Shown: positions 7,776 to 16,247 of the stretch, piece by piece
Numbering within the stretch: the stretch's first letter is position 1
Layout of the letters: each line of letters starts with the position of its first letter
Assembly: GCF_900215145.1 (NCBI RefSeq)
Contig: NZ_OBDO01000005.1
Span: 1-64,000, forward strand
Direction of reading: 5' to 3'
Source: Geodermatophilus sabuli
GTDB taxonomy: Bacteria; Actinomycetota; Actinomycetes; Mycobacteriales; Geodermatophilaceae
DNA: 64,000 bases
The notes under the pieces: generated by a model
What the model saw: only the letters and a program-made list of their open reading frames with translations
Told to the model about the DNA's origin: nothing
Databases searched by the model: none
Translations under genes and position numbers: made by a program

Positions 7776-9916
7776 CCCAGCTCGTCGACCAGCCGGTCGC
7801 GGCGACCGCGACCGATCAGCCCGCGCCGTCGCGGCTGGGCGGACCCGTCACGGCCGTCGCCGTGGCGATCGGCTGCGCCGTGCTCGGCGTCGCGGTCCTG
7901 GCCGTGACCGTGACGTTGGGGCTGCCCCTCCTCGCTCCGGTGGTGGCCGCGCTGGTGCTGGCCGTCCCGCTGCTGCTGGTCCGCCCGGTCCTGTTCGTCG
8001 TCCTCGTGGGCGTCGTCGAGGCCGGGAACCTCTCCGGCGTCGGAGCGGTCAACGGGCTCCCCGGTGGGGAGAGCGCCCTGCTCGCCCTCGCTGTGGTCGC
8101 CGCCGTCCTGGCCTGGCTGCGCGGCCACATCCGGCCGGCGTGGTCGCCGTTCCTCAGCGTCGCGGTCCTCTACGTCGTGGTGCAGACCATCGCTGTGCTG
8201 ACTGCCCAGGACGTGGACACCGCGTTCGTCGCCGTGGCCGTGACGGCCAAGGCGATGGTGTGGCCGGTCGTGCTCGTCGTCCTCCTGCTGGCCCCGGGGC
8301 GCGGTCCCCAGGCACTGGCCCGGGCCTTCGCGCTCACCCTGGCGGCCCTGGCCGCGCTCACCGTGGTCCAGGAGTTCGTGGTCGGCAACGACACCACGTT
8401 CGCCGGTCTGAGCACCGTGCCGCTGGCCGCGGACCTCGGCGGAGCGACTGCGCGACACGCCGGGCCGCAGGACGACGCGAACTTCTGGGGCCGCGTCCTG
8501 GTCCTCGGGTTCCCCTTCGCGCTGTCCCTGGCGCAGATGGCGACCTCACGGTGGCGCAGGACGTTGTGGCTGTGCGCCGCGCTGGCCATCTTCGGGGGAG
8601 TGGTCCTCACCGGTTCGCGCGGCGGCCTGCTGGCGTTGTTCGTCGTGCTCTGCTTCTGGGCGCTGCTGGCCGGGGGCGCCGCTCTCAAGGCCCTCGTGCT
8701 CGCGCCGCTGGGGATCGGTCTGGCCCTCATGTTGCCCGGCGTCGGCAGCCGGCTGCTGACCCTCAACACCCTCGGCGTCGGAGGGCTGGAGGTCACCGAC
8801 CCCTCCCTCGAGGGCCGCATCGCCGCGCAGACGTCGGCGTTCCAGATGGTCGTCGACCACCCCGTCCTCGGCGTGGGACCGGGCAACTTCCTGCTGACCA
8901 CCCCGGACTACCTGCGCCGCCTGGGCCTGGACTCCCTCCCGCTGGCCCCGCACAACCTGTACCTGGAGGCGGCTGCGGAGGGCGGGCTCCTGGGGTTGCT
9001 GGCGTGGCTGCTCCTGGTGGGAGCGGCCGCACTCGTCGCCCTGCGCGCCCGCCACTTCGCCCGGGCGGGCGGTTCTGCGATGGGCCAGGCGGCGCCGTTG
9101 CCGCTCGCCAACGCCGTGCTGGCGGCCCTGCTCGGGTGGTCCGTGGCCAGCATCTTCCTCCACATGGCGACGCTCCGGTCGTTCCTGCTGGTCGCCGCCC
9201 TCGGCGCCGCGCTGGACATCCGGGCCCGCCGACGGGCGGCGGAGCTGCGCCGCGAGCGGGGCATCGCCACGGATGCCGTGGCGCTCGACCTCGTCCGCCC
9301 GCGGTCTCGCCCGGGGAGGGCGCTGCGCTGGGCCGCCGCCGGCCTGGCGACGCTGCTGCTGGTCCTCGCCGCGACGCTGTGGACGGCAGGCGGGCGACCG
9401 GGCACGGTGCAGACGGTCACGACGGACATGCAGCTGGTGGTGAAGTTCGAGTCCGACTCGGAGTCACCGTCCTACGACCTGGACACCCTCAGCCGCACCG
9501 GGCTGGTCCGCACCCTGGCCGGGATCGCGACGAGCGACCGCTTCGAGGAGGAGGGACTGCGGCGGGCTACCGAACTGGGCGTCTTCGTCGACTCGGTCAC
9601 GATCGAGTCCTCCGCCTCGGTCGACTCGGGACTGATCACCGTCACCGCCTCCGGACCCGACGCAGGGGCCGCCACCGTGGTGGCGTTCGAGGTGCGCGCT
9701 GCTGCCGTCGAGTTCGTCAACACCCTCAGCCCGCTGTACGGTGCCCTGCCGGTGGCCGGGGAACCCCTGGTGAAGCCGGCGCCCGAGCCGGCGTTCGACA
9801 GGCGGATCGCGCTGGTCCCTCTGGCCCTCGGCGGCCTGCTGGTCCTGGGGCTGGCAGTGGACCTCGCCCAGGACGGCCTGCGGCGTCGGCGAGTGGCGCG
9901 CGGAAGGGCCCGGTAG
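7772..9916 (+). CDS. O-antigen polymerase/ligase-like protein with Wzz-like C-terminal part
   Basis: 714 residues starting at GTG 7772, overlapping the Wzz-like stop. Residues about 25-475 form a multi-spanning membrane protein with the O-antigen ligase/Wzy signature (VVLTGSRGGLLALFVVLCFW, then DHPVLGVGPGNFLL and APHNLYLEAAAEGGLLGLLAW). After a basic cytoplasmic stretch, a membrane segment near 515-535 leads to an external domain (TVTTDMQLVVKFESDS, LITVTASGPDAGAATVVA) and a last membrane segment near 672-692, the layout of a Wzz-type co-polymerase. It probably polymerises exopolysaccharide repeat units at the outer membrane face. The fused C-terminus is unusual. Confidence 0.75.
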   Translation: MTQLVDQPVAATATDQPAPSRLGGPVTAVAVAIGCAVLGVAVLAVTVTLGLPLLAPVVAALVLAVPLLLVRPVLFVVLVGVVEAGNLSGVGAVNGLPGGESALLALAVVAAVLAWLRGHIRPAWSPFLSVAVLYVVVQTIAVLTAQDVDTAFVAVAVTAKAMVWPVVLVVLLLAPGRGPQALARAFALTLAALAALTVVQEFVVGNDTTFAGLSTVPLAADLGGATARHAGPQDDANFWGRVLVLGFPFALSLAQMATSRWRRTLWLCAALAIFGGVVLTGSRGGLLALFVVLCFWALLAGGAALKALVLAPLGIGLALMLPGVGSRLLTLNTLGVGGLEVTDPSLEGRIAAQTSAFQMVVDHPVLGVGPGNFLLTTPDYLRRLGLDSLPLAPHNLYLEAAAEGGLLGLLAWLLLVGAAALVALRARHFARAGGSAMGQAAPLPLANAVLAALLGWSVASIFLHMATLRSFLLVAALGAALDIRARRRAAELRRERGIATDAVALDLVRPRSRPGRALRWAAAGLATLLLVLAATLWTAGGRPGTVQTVTTDMQLVVKFESDSESPSYDLDTLSRTGLVRTLAGIATSDRFEEEGLRRATELGVFVDSVTIESSASVDSGLITVTASGPDAGAATVVAFEVRAAAVEFVNTLSPLYGALPVAGEPLVKPAPEPAFDRRIALVPLALGGLLVLGLAVDLAQDGLRRRRVARGRAR

Positions 9917-9929
9917 GCCCGGACGCCGG

Positions 9930-9949
9930 GTCGCCGTCCTACCGGCGAC
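9930..9949. terminator. Short bidirectional hairpin between convergent genes
   Basis: GTCGCCG (9930-9936) and CGGCGAC (9943-9949) around TCCTAC lie just after the polymerase stop and over the stop codon of the convergent glycosyltransferase. This short perfect stem could terminate both transcripts. Confidence 0.45.
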
Positions 9950-11120
9950 GGCGGCTGCGGGCGGACTCGTCCAGCACCTCGGTGTAGAGGTGCCTCAGAC
10001 GGGCTGCCCAGCCGGTCGCCTCGAACGACGCGAGGAAGCGGGCCCGGCCGGCGTGGCCCATCCGCTGCCGCAGTGCGTCGTCGTGCAGCAGCCGGGCGAC
10101 CGCCCGCGCGATCTCGGCGCCGTCCGTGGCCACGAGCAGCCCCGCGTCGGCCCCGATGATGTCCGGGATGCCGCCCACCCGGGTGGCCACGACAGGAACG
10201 CCGACGGCGAGCGCCTGCATGAGCGTCGTCGGCAGCGCGTCGGCCAGGCTGGTGTGCAGGACGAGGTCGGCCGCGGCCAGCAGCGCGGGGACGTCGTCCC
10301 GGTAGCCCAGGAAGCACACCCGGTCCCGGAGGAACGGGTCGGCGTCCACGCGGGCCTCCAGGGCTCCCCGCAACTCGCCGTCCCCGGCCAGGGCGACGAC
10401 GGGCCGGACCTCGGCGGGCAGCTGGGCGACCGCGTCCAGGAGAAGCGCATGGCCCTTCTCCGGGCGCATCAGCGAGGCGGACACGATCAGGGGGCGGCCG
10501 TCGACGGCCCCGAGCTCCTTGCGCATCGCGGCGCGCTCGGCGGCGTCGGCCACGCCCGGGTCGGCGACGCCGTTCGGGAGCACGACCAGCCCGCGGCCGG
10601 TCCCGGTGAGCTCCTCGTACCACTCGCGTTGCCGTGCGGACAGCGCGATGGTGCGGGCGGCTGTCCGGCGACGCACCACCAGGCCGGCCGTGCGCTTGTA
10701 CCGGGCCAGCGCGCCGGCCGGTGCGTCCTCGACGACGTGCAGCGTGGACACGACCGGCAGCCGCAGCAGGGCACCGGCTGTGGCGCCCACGAGGTCGGCG
10801 TGCTTCAGGTGGGTGTGCAGCAGGTGGGGGCGGAAGGTCCGGACGGCGGCCATGGTGGCCGGGACGGCTCGGGGGTCCCAGCGGGGGAGGTCCAGCTGGA
10901 CCACGGGGACGCCCAGGGCCCGCAGGGATCCGGCGTGCACCGGGCGCTCCACGGGGGACAGGCCGACGACCTGCAACTGGATGCCCGCCGCCGGAGCGGC
11001 GGCCGCCAGTTCGACGAGGACGTTCTCGGCGCCGCCGGGGCCGAGGGAGTGGATGACGTGGGTGACCCGCAGGGGGCCCGGGTGGCCGTCGCCGGCCGCG
11101 TCAGTGGGCGTCGTCATCAC
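9939..11120 (-). CDS. GT4-family glycosyltransferase
   Basis: 393 residues starting at GTG 11120 or the adjacent ATG 11117; GGGAGA lies 6-9 bases upstream. It has the GT4 blocks THVIHSLGPGGAENVLVELA near the N-terminus, LPNGVADPG, SASLMRPEKGHALLLDAVAQ and the donor-site stretch DALPTTLMQALAVGVPVVAT. It is a paralogue of the enzyme at 1500-2651 but faces the other way. It converges on the polymerase and diverges from the ATP-grasp gene. Likely a cytoplasmic transferase for the same polysaccharide; substrate unknown. Confidence 0.87.
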   Translation of the reverse strand: MMTTPTDAAGDGHPGPLRVTHVIHSLGPGGAENVLVELAAAAPAAGIQLQVVGLSPVERPVHAGSLRALGVPVVQLDLPRWDPRAVPATMAAVRTFRPHLLHTHLKHADLVGATAGALLRLPVVSTLHVVEDAPAGALARYKRTAGLVVRRRTAARTIALSARQREWYEELTGTGRGLVVLPNGVADPGVADAAERAAMRKELGAVDGRPLIVSASLMRPEKGHALLLDAVAQLPAEVRPVVALAGDGELRGALEARVDADPFLRDRVCFLGYRDDVPALLAAADLVLHTSLADALPTTLMQALAVGVPVVATRVGGIPDIIGADAGLLVATDGAEIARAVARLLHDDALRQRMGHAGRARFLASFEATGWAARLRHLYTEVLDESARSRRRR

Positions 11121-11261
11121 GCGGGATCTCCCGTCGGCCTTCGTCGTGCACCCGGACGGGCGTGCCGCCGATTGCCTGGTCCGGCTGCCGTGGACACTCG
11201 CCGGCTGGCCGTGTGCCAGGGGCGGAGCGCCGGCCTGCGAGGTCGGCGAGCCGTGACCACC

Positions 11262-11290
11262 ACCCTAGACGCCGGAGGGAGCGGGGTCCC
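11262..11290 (-). promoter_or_regulatory. Candidate promoter for the minus-strand GT4 gene
   Basis: On the minus strand GGGACC (11290-11285) is followed after 17 bases by TAGGGT (11267-11262), giving a leader of about 135 bases. In the same 289-bp divergent gap, TACGCT at 11337-11342 on the plus strand could serve the ATP-grasp gene. Both -35 boxes are weak. Confidence 0.3.
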
Positions 11291-11409
11291 GACAGATCAC
11301 CCGGAGGTGGGACCGGCGTGCTGGTCGCCGGTCGACTACGCTGCCTCGCGCTCACTCGACTGGGCCAGGGCAGCGCACGTCGCGCTCACGCGACACCGCC
11401 CGGCCGGTC

Positions 11410-12696
11410 ATGATGACCACGCCGCCTCCGGCGTGCGCACAACACCGCATCGCGGGGAGAGAGGCGATCACCCATGGCTCGCAGGTCCGACCGTTGAGGC
11501 GCGAGGGCACCGACCGGCTCGCCGCCGGGCTGCCCCGCGCGGTGCTGCTCGACCCGAACGACGGTTGCCTCACGATCGCCCGTCGGCTGGCGGCCCGAGG
11601 CGTGGAGGTGGTGGCGCTGTGCCCACCGACGAGCTCGTGGGTGGGCCGCAGCAACGCCCTCCGGGCGGTCTCCGTCGGGCCTCTGCCGGTCAGGGCGGAG
11701 GACTCCTGGCTCCCGGCGCTGTCCGCCCTGGCTGACCGGGACGGCGTCCTCATCTGCGGGTCGGACGCGGCGTCGGAGTTCCTCTGCCGCCACCGGCCGG
11801 CGGTCCCCGGTGAGCTGCGCAGCTTCGAGGGGCCGGCGACCGCCCACCTGCGGCTCATGGACAAGGACGACCTCTACGAACTGGCCACCGGGGTGGGCGT
11901 CCGGGTCCCCGCCTCCTTCCGGATCGACTCACCCGCGGACCTGGACCTGATCGAGCGCGCGGAGCTGAGCGCACCCTGCGTCGCGAAGCCGGTGATGGGA
12001 CACGTCGGTCGACGGTCGGGGGACTTCGCCACCCGGCTGCTGCCCGATGCGGCTGCGGTCCGCGCGCATCTCCGTGCAGCCCTGGATGCCGGCATCCCGA
12101 TGCTGGTCTCGGAGCACGTGCCCGGACCGACCACCGCGCTGGAGGGAGCCATCACCCTCCGCGCGGCCGACGGGACGTGGCCGGTGGACGCAGGCCGGCG
12201 CAAGATCCGCGACTACGACCACGGCGTGGGCTCGCTGGTCGAGGCCTGGGACGCCGTGGAGGCCAGGCAGCTGGCGCGCCGGATCCTGGAGGCCTCGGAC
12301 TACGTCGGCCTCGCCGCGACGGAGTTCAAGCGGCACGCCGTCACCGGGCAGCTCTACCTCATCGAGATCAACGTCCGAGTGCCCCAGTACTTCGGCGTGT
12401 ACGACGCCGCCGGCGTCGACGCGGCGTGGCGCCTCTACGCCACCCTGGCCGAGCTCCCGGTCGGTGAGCAGCCCGCCCTTCGCGAAGGGGTGCGGGTCTG
12501 GATGCCCCAGCACGACCTGCACGTGGTCCGCGAGATGCGACGCCAGCAGGCCCTCGGGCTCCGGGAGATCGTTGCCCCGCTGGCCGGTGTGCGCGACTTC
12601 GGCGCGTGGAGCTGGCGGGACCCGAAGCCCGCTCTCGAACTCGCCCGTGCGGAGTTGTCCCGCGCCCGGCGGAAGCGGAGCAGGCGGGCCGACTGA
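11410..12696 (+). CDS. ATP-grasp family ligase-like protein
   Basis: Up to 428 residues from ATG 11410; a TTG at 11494 (giving MRREGTDRLAAGLP) is an alternative start behind a purine-rich stretch, and the N-terminus is unsettled. An N-terminal Rossmann-like part (PRAVLLDPNDGCLTIARRLA) precedes the ATP-grasp fold: RLMDKDDLYELATGVGVRVP, APCVAKPVMGHVG with the ATP-contacting Lys, LVSEHVPGPTTALEG, and the metal-site motif LYLIEINVRVPQ. Such enzymes join a carboxylate to an amine or thiol through an acylphosphate. Its place beside polysaccharide genes suggests attachment of an amino-acid-type substituent to the glycan or a precursor, which is inference. Confidence 0.65.
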   Translation: MMTTPPPACAQHRIAGREAITHGSQVRPLRREGTDRLAAGLPRAVLLDPNDGCLTIARRLAARGVEVVALCPPTSSWVGRSNALRAVSVGPLPVRAEDSWLPALSALADRDGVLICGSDAASEFLCRHRPAVPGELRSFEGPATAHLRLMDKDDLYELATGVGVRVPASFRIDSPADLDLIERAELSAPCVAKPVMGHVGRRSGDFATRLLPDAAAVRAHLRAALDAGIPMLVSEHVPGPTTALEGAITLRAADGTWPVDAGRRKIRDYDHGVGSLVEAWDAVEARQLARRILEASDYVGLAATEFKRHAVTGQLYLIEINVRVPQYFGVYDAAGVDAAWRLYATLAELPVGEQPALREGVRVWMPQHDLHVVREMRRQQALGLREIVAPLAGVRDFGAWSWRDPKPALELARAELSRARRKRSRRAD

Positions 12697-12722
12697 CCCA
12701 CAGCAGGGACGGCGGCCGCAGA

Positions 12723-13775
12723 TCAGTCCTCGGTCCACTCCAGGAGGTCGTCGGCGGTCCAGGTGTTGACCACCCGCTCCACCGGGACGCCAACCTCCAC
12801 CGCGCGCTCGCAGCCGTTGCCCTGCCAGTCCAGCTGGCCGGGGGCGTGCGCGTCGGTGTCGATCGCGAACTCGCAGCCCAGCTCGACGGCGAGGGCGAGC
12901 AGCCGCAGCGGCGGGTCCAGCCGCTCCGGCCGGGAGTTGATCTCCACCGCGGTGCCGTGCTCGATGCAGGCGTCGAACACCGCCTCGGCGTCGAACTCGC
13001 TCTCCGGTCGCGGCCGCTGCCGGCGTCCCTCCCGCTGCTCGCGGGGGACCAGCAGTCGGCCGGTGCAGTGACCGAGGACGTCGGTGTGCGGGTTCGCGAC
13101 GGCGGCGAGCATCCGCTCGGTCATCGCCGCCCGGTCCGCGCGCAGGTCGGAGTGCACGCTGGCGACGACGACGTCCAGCCGGCCCAGCAGCTCCTCGGTC
13201 TGGTCCAGCCCGCCGTCGACGGTGATGTCGCACTCGATGCCGGTGAGGATGCGGAAGGGCGCCAGCTCCTCGTTCAGCTCCGCGACGACGTCGAGCTGCC
13301 GCTCCAGCCGCTCCGGCGACAGGCCGTTGGCGACCGTCAGCCGCGGCGAGTGGTCGGTGAGCGCCATGTACTCGTGGCCCAGCCCGATCGCCGCCTCGGC
13401 CATCTCCCGGATCGGGCTGCCGCCGTCGGACCAGTCCGAGTGCACGTGCAGGTCTCCGCGCAGTGCGGCGCGGAACTCGGCGACGTCGTCGGCCAGCGGC
13501 ACGAGTTCGCCATAGGACTCCTCGAGCCGGGCCAGGTACTCGGGCACCTCGCCCGCGTGCGCCTGCACGATCGCCGCCCCGGTCTTGGGGCCGATGCCGC
13601 GCAGGTCGGTGAGCGTCCTGGTGCGGATCCGCCGGTCGAGCTCGTCGGGCCCGAGCGTGTCGACGACCGCGGCGGCGGTGCGGAACGCCGACACGCGGTG
13701 CGTGGGCTCGCGGGCGCACTCCAGGAGGAAGGCGATCCTCCGGAGCGCGGCCGCGGGTGGGAGGGGAGCGCTCAG
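12723..13775 (-). CDS. PHP-domain phosphoesterase with helix-hairpin-helix N-terminus
   Basis: 350 residues if it starts at CTG 13775, which overlaps the TGA of the DoxX gene (CTGA) and has GGAAGG about seven bases upstream. The next in-frame start, GTG 13694, would cut the first helix (ALRRIAFLLE). Residues about 10-100 match the Pol X-type helix-hairpin-helix region (DLRGIGPKTGAAIVQAHAG). The rest is a PHP domain with metal motifs DLHVHSDWSDG, ALTDHS, GIECDI, VVASVHSDL, GHCTGR, EINSRPERLD and DTDAHA. It resembles the C-terminal half of bacterial PolX without the polymerase palm, so it is probably a metal-dependent nuclease or phosphatase. It ends 26 bases from the convergent ATP-grasp gene. 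Confidence 0.8.
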   Translation of the reverse strand: MSAPLPPAAALRRIAFLLECAREPTHRVSAFRTAAAVVDTLGPDELDRRIRTRTLTDLRGIGPKTGAAIVQAHAGEVPEYLARLEESYGELVPLADDVAEFRAALRGDLHVHSDWSDGGSPIREMAEAAIGLGHEYMALTDHSPRLTVANGLSPERLERQLDVVAELNEELAPFRILTGIECDITVDGGLDQTEELLGRLDVVVASVHSDLRADRAAMTERMLAAVANPHTDVLGHCTGRLLVPREQREGRRQRPRPESEFDAEAVFDACIEHGTAVEINSRPERLDPPLRLLALAVELGCEFAIDTDAHAPGQLDWQGNGCERAVEVGVPVERVVNTWTADDLLEWTED

Positions 13776-14338
13776 CGGGAGGCCTTCCGGGCCAGGCGCT
13801 CCCTCTTGGCCTTGCGCTCGGTCTTCCTGTGCGCCTTGACCGCGCGCTTCTGGGCCCTCTCGTAGCTCTTCTCGGTCGCGTCGGCCGTCCGCTTCGCGGC
13901 CCGGCGGGCCCGGTAGCCGACCGACGGCTTGCCCTCGGTGTCGACGGCGGCGATCAGCAGGCCGCCGAGCAGGCCGAGGTTCTTGAGGAAGTGGATGGTC
14001 TGCCCCGCCTTCTGCTGCGGGTCGTCGTGCTCCCAGAAGCGGTGCCCGGCCAGCGTGGTCGGCACGATGCTCACCGCGAGCGCGGTGGCCGACAGCCGGG
14101 GCAGCTTGCCGAGGGAGAACAGGACGCCGGCCCCCACCTTCACCGCGGCGTCGATCTTGACCCACTGCTCGACGTCCCGCGGGATCTGCACGGGCAGCTG
14201 TTTGTCGGCCTGCTCGGTGATCGTGTCGACGATCGGCCTGGCGCCGGCCACACGCGACTGCGGGTTGCGCAGGGTGTCGACGCCGCCGAAGACGAACGTC
14301 GAGGCGAGCAGGGGCCGGGCGATCCGGCGGACCAGCAT
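13772..14338 (-). CDS. DoxX-family membrane protein with basic tail
   Basis: 188 residues from ATG 14338, which has AGAGGT seven bases upstream; a longer frame starting at 14389 lacks a ribosome site. It has the DoxX layout: LVRRIARPLLASTFVFGGVD near the start, a middle helix (KVGAGVLFSLGKLPRLSATA), HRFWEHDDPQQKAGQTIHFL and a last helix (LGLLGGLLIAAVDTEGKPSV). The final about 45 residues are strongly Lys/Arg-rich (RAQKRAVKAHRKTERKAKRE), which may bind membrane or nucleic acid. DoxX-like proteins act in membrane redox/detoxification complexes. Its stop overlaps the PHP gene. Confidence 0.75.
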   Translation of the reverse strand: MLVRRIARPLLASTFVFGGVDTLRNPQSRVAGARPIVDTITEQADKQLPVQIPRDVEQWVKIDAAVKVGAGVLFSLGKLPRLSATALAVSIVPTTLAGHRFWEHDDPQQKAGQTIHFLKNLGLLGGLLIAAVDTEGKPSVGYRARRAAKRTADATEKSYERAQKRAVKAHRKTERKAKRERLARKASR

Positions 14339-14521
14339 GGGAGGGACCTCTTTCGTCGGGGATGTCGTGTGCTCCGGTGCCCCGGCCACAGCCGGGACAC
14401 CCCTGCTCGGACCGTAGTGAGGTCACCGCCACTCCGCAGGATCGAGGGCGTCGCGGCACTGTCGGGCCACGCCGTCGACGTTGCTGGCTGTTGCCCGGCG
14501 CGCACGGGGATGGGCCGCGGT

Positions 14522-16015
14522 TCAGTAGGCCCCGGACCCCCGCACGACCGCGCGCAGCGTCTTGCACAGGATCATCAGGTCGAAGGTCAGGGACCAGTTC
14601 TCGACGTAACGGAGATCGATGCGCACCGAGTCGTCCCATGACAGGTCGGATCGTCCGCTCACCTGCCACAGTCCGGTCAGGCCGGGCTTGACGAGGAAAC
14701 GGCGGCGCATGTCCAGGCCGTAGAGGGCCACCTCCGACGGCAGGGGCGGCCGCGGGCCCACCAAGGACATCTCACCGCGCAGCACGTTGAACAGCTGCGG
14801 CAACTCGTCGAGCGAATGGCGCCGCATGACTCTGCCCACGCGAGTGACCCGCGGGTCGTCCTTCTGCTTGAAGAGGACGCCGTTCCCGTCGTTCCGCTCC
14901 GCCATGCGGTCCACCATGCCGTCGGCCCCGACCTGCATGGAGCGGAACTTGAGCATCCGGAACGGACGACCGGCCCGCCCGACCCGTTCCTGCGTGAAGA
15001 GCACCGGACCGGTGCTGCTCAGCTTGACGGCCAGCGCCAAGCCGAGGAGCAGAGGGCTGAGGGTCAGTAGGGCGAGGGCGGCGCCGGCGCGGTCGAAGAC
15101 GTCCTTCGTCAGTCTCCGGATGCCCCGTAGCTCCGGTCGCTCCATGTGCATCAGCGGCAGACCGCACACCGGGCGGATCCGCACTCGGGGTCCGACGATC
15201 TCTGAGACGGCGGGTGCCAGCAGGAGCTCTGCCCGCGTGTTCTCCAGATCCCAGCCCAACCGGCGCAGGGCCGCGCCGTCCAGTTCTGGAGAGGGGAGGA
15301 CGGCGACGGTGTCCACCTCGTACCGCTCGACGACCGCTACGACCTCGTCGAGTGCGCCCAGGACGGGGATGCCGTCGAAGTCCTGTCCTGGACGCGGCGA
15401 CGGCAGGCAGCACCCGATGACCCGGTACCCCTGGTAGGCCTCACGGATCATCTGGTCGTGGAGAGCTGCCACGCCGCCGACGTGCCCGACGAGGAGTGTC
15501 GTCTGGAGGAATCGACCCTGCCTTCGGAGGTGGTGGAGCCGCTTTCGCTGGGCGTACCGCTGTACCAAGGTCAGCCCGGCGGCCAGGGGCAGGGCGATGA
15601 CGACGAACCCGCGGGCAACGTCGAGTCGCAGACCCCAGGCCACCGTGGCGACCCCGGCCAGCAACAGCGCGGCCGCGAAGAAGACCCTTCGGAACTCCTC
15701 CGGCCCGTTCCACAGGAATCGTTCCTCGTAGCTGCGGGAGATCAGCATCGCGAGGAGCCACACGGCGGGCAGCAGGAGGGCGATCCACTTCGACGCCGCA
15801 GCCGCGGTGGTGTGGTCTGGGCCGAACCGGACGAGGTAGCCGGCAGCGGCGGCGACGAGGGCGCACGCAACGTCCGCCAGCATGATCCGGCGCACGTAGG
15901 TCCGGCGCCAGGCGCGACGCGCGACCGTGCCCTCCCCACGGAGCCGGATCGGTGAGACGGGGGCTGAGCGTTGCCAACGGGTGGTCGCCCGCCGGAGGAC
16001 CTCGGTCCCGGTCAT
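14522..16015 (-). CDS. Exopolysaccharide polyprenyl glycosylphosphotransferase
   Basis: 497 residues from ATG 16015 behind a near-perfect GGGAGGAGG. It has four to five N-terminal membrane helices (about 45-150), a Rossmann-like CoA-binding-type region (TTLLVGHVGGVAALHDQM), one further helix (ALALLTLSPLLLGLALAVKL) and the sugar-transferase catalytic domain: VLFTQERVGRAGRPFRMLKF, HSLDELPQLFNVLRGEMSLV, GPRPPLPSE and KPGLTGLWQVSGRSDLSWDD. This WbaP/CpsE-like enzyme starts repeat-unit synthesis by moving sugar-1-phosphate from a UDP-sugar to undecaprenyl phosphate. A second copy ends at base 91, so the locus has two initiating enzymes. Confidence 0.93.
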   Translation of the reverse strand: MTGTEVLRRATTRWQRSAPVSPIRLRGEGTVARRAWRRTYVRRIMLADVACALVAAAAGYLVRFGPDHTTAAAASKWIALLLPAVWLLAMLISRSYEERFLWNGPEEFRRVFFAAALLLAGVATVAWGLRLDVARGFVVIALPLAAGLTLVQRYAQRKRLHHLRRQGRFLQTTLLVGHVGGVAALHDQMIREAYQGYRVIGCCLPSPRPGQDFDGIPVLGALDEVVAVVERYEVDTVAVLPSPELDGAALRRLGWDLENTRAELLLAPAVSEIVGPRVRIRPVCGLPLMHMERPELRGIRRLTKDVFDRAGAALALLTLSPLLLGLALAVKLSSTGPVLFTQERVGRAGRPFRMLKFRSMQVGADGMVDRMAERNDGNGVLFKQKDDPRVTRVGRVMRRHSLDELPQLFNVLRGEMSLVGPRPPLPSEVALYGLDMRRRFLVKPGLTGLWQVSGRSDLSWDDSVRIDLRYVENWSLTFDLMILCKTLRAVVRGSGAY

Positions 16016-16247
16016 GGCGCCTCCTCCCGTGTGAGGGCCGCGAGCCGGGGAACAGCTGCGACAGGACGGGGCGCGGTTGGGTGTTCAGGGGCTCTGACGT
16101 GTGTCATCAAGTGGTCCATGGCTCATGGCGTGCGCGCAGGGCGCAGGCTGGCGGATCAGGTCGGACCCGTGTCCCGAAAATGGGATCGGCCGAGGCAGTG
16201 GTGAGGGAAAGCGGAGGACGTCGGATGCCTAGAGGGGCGGACGACGC

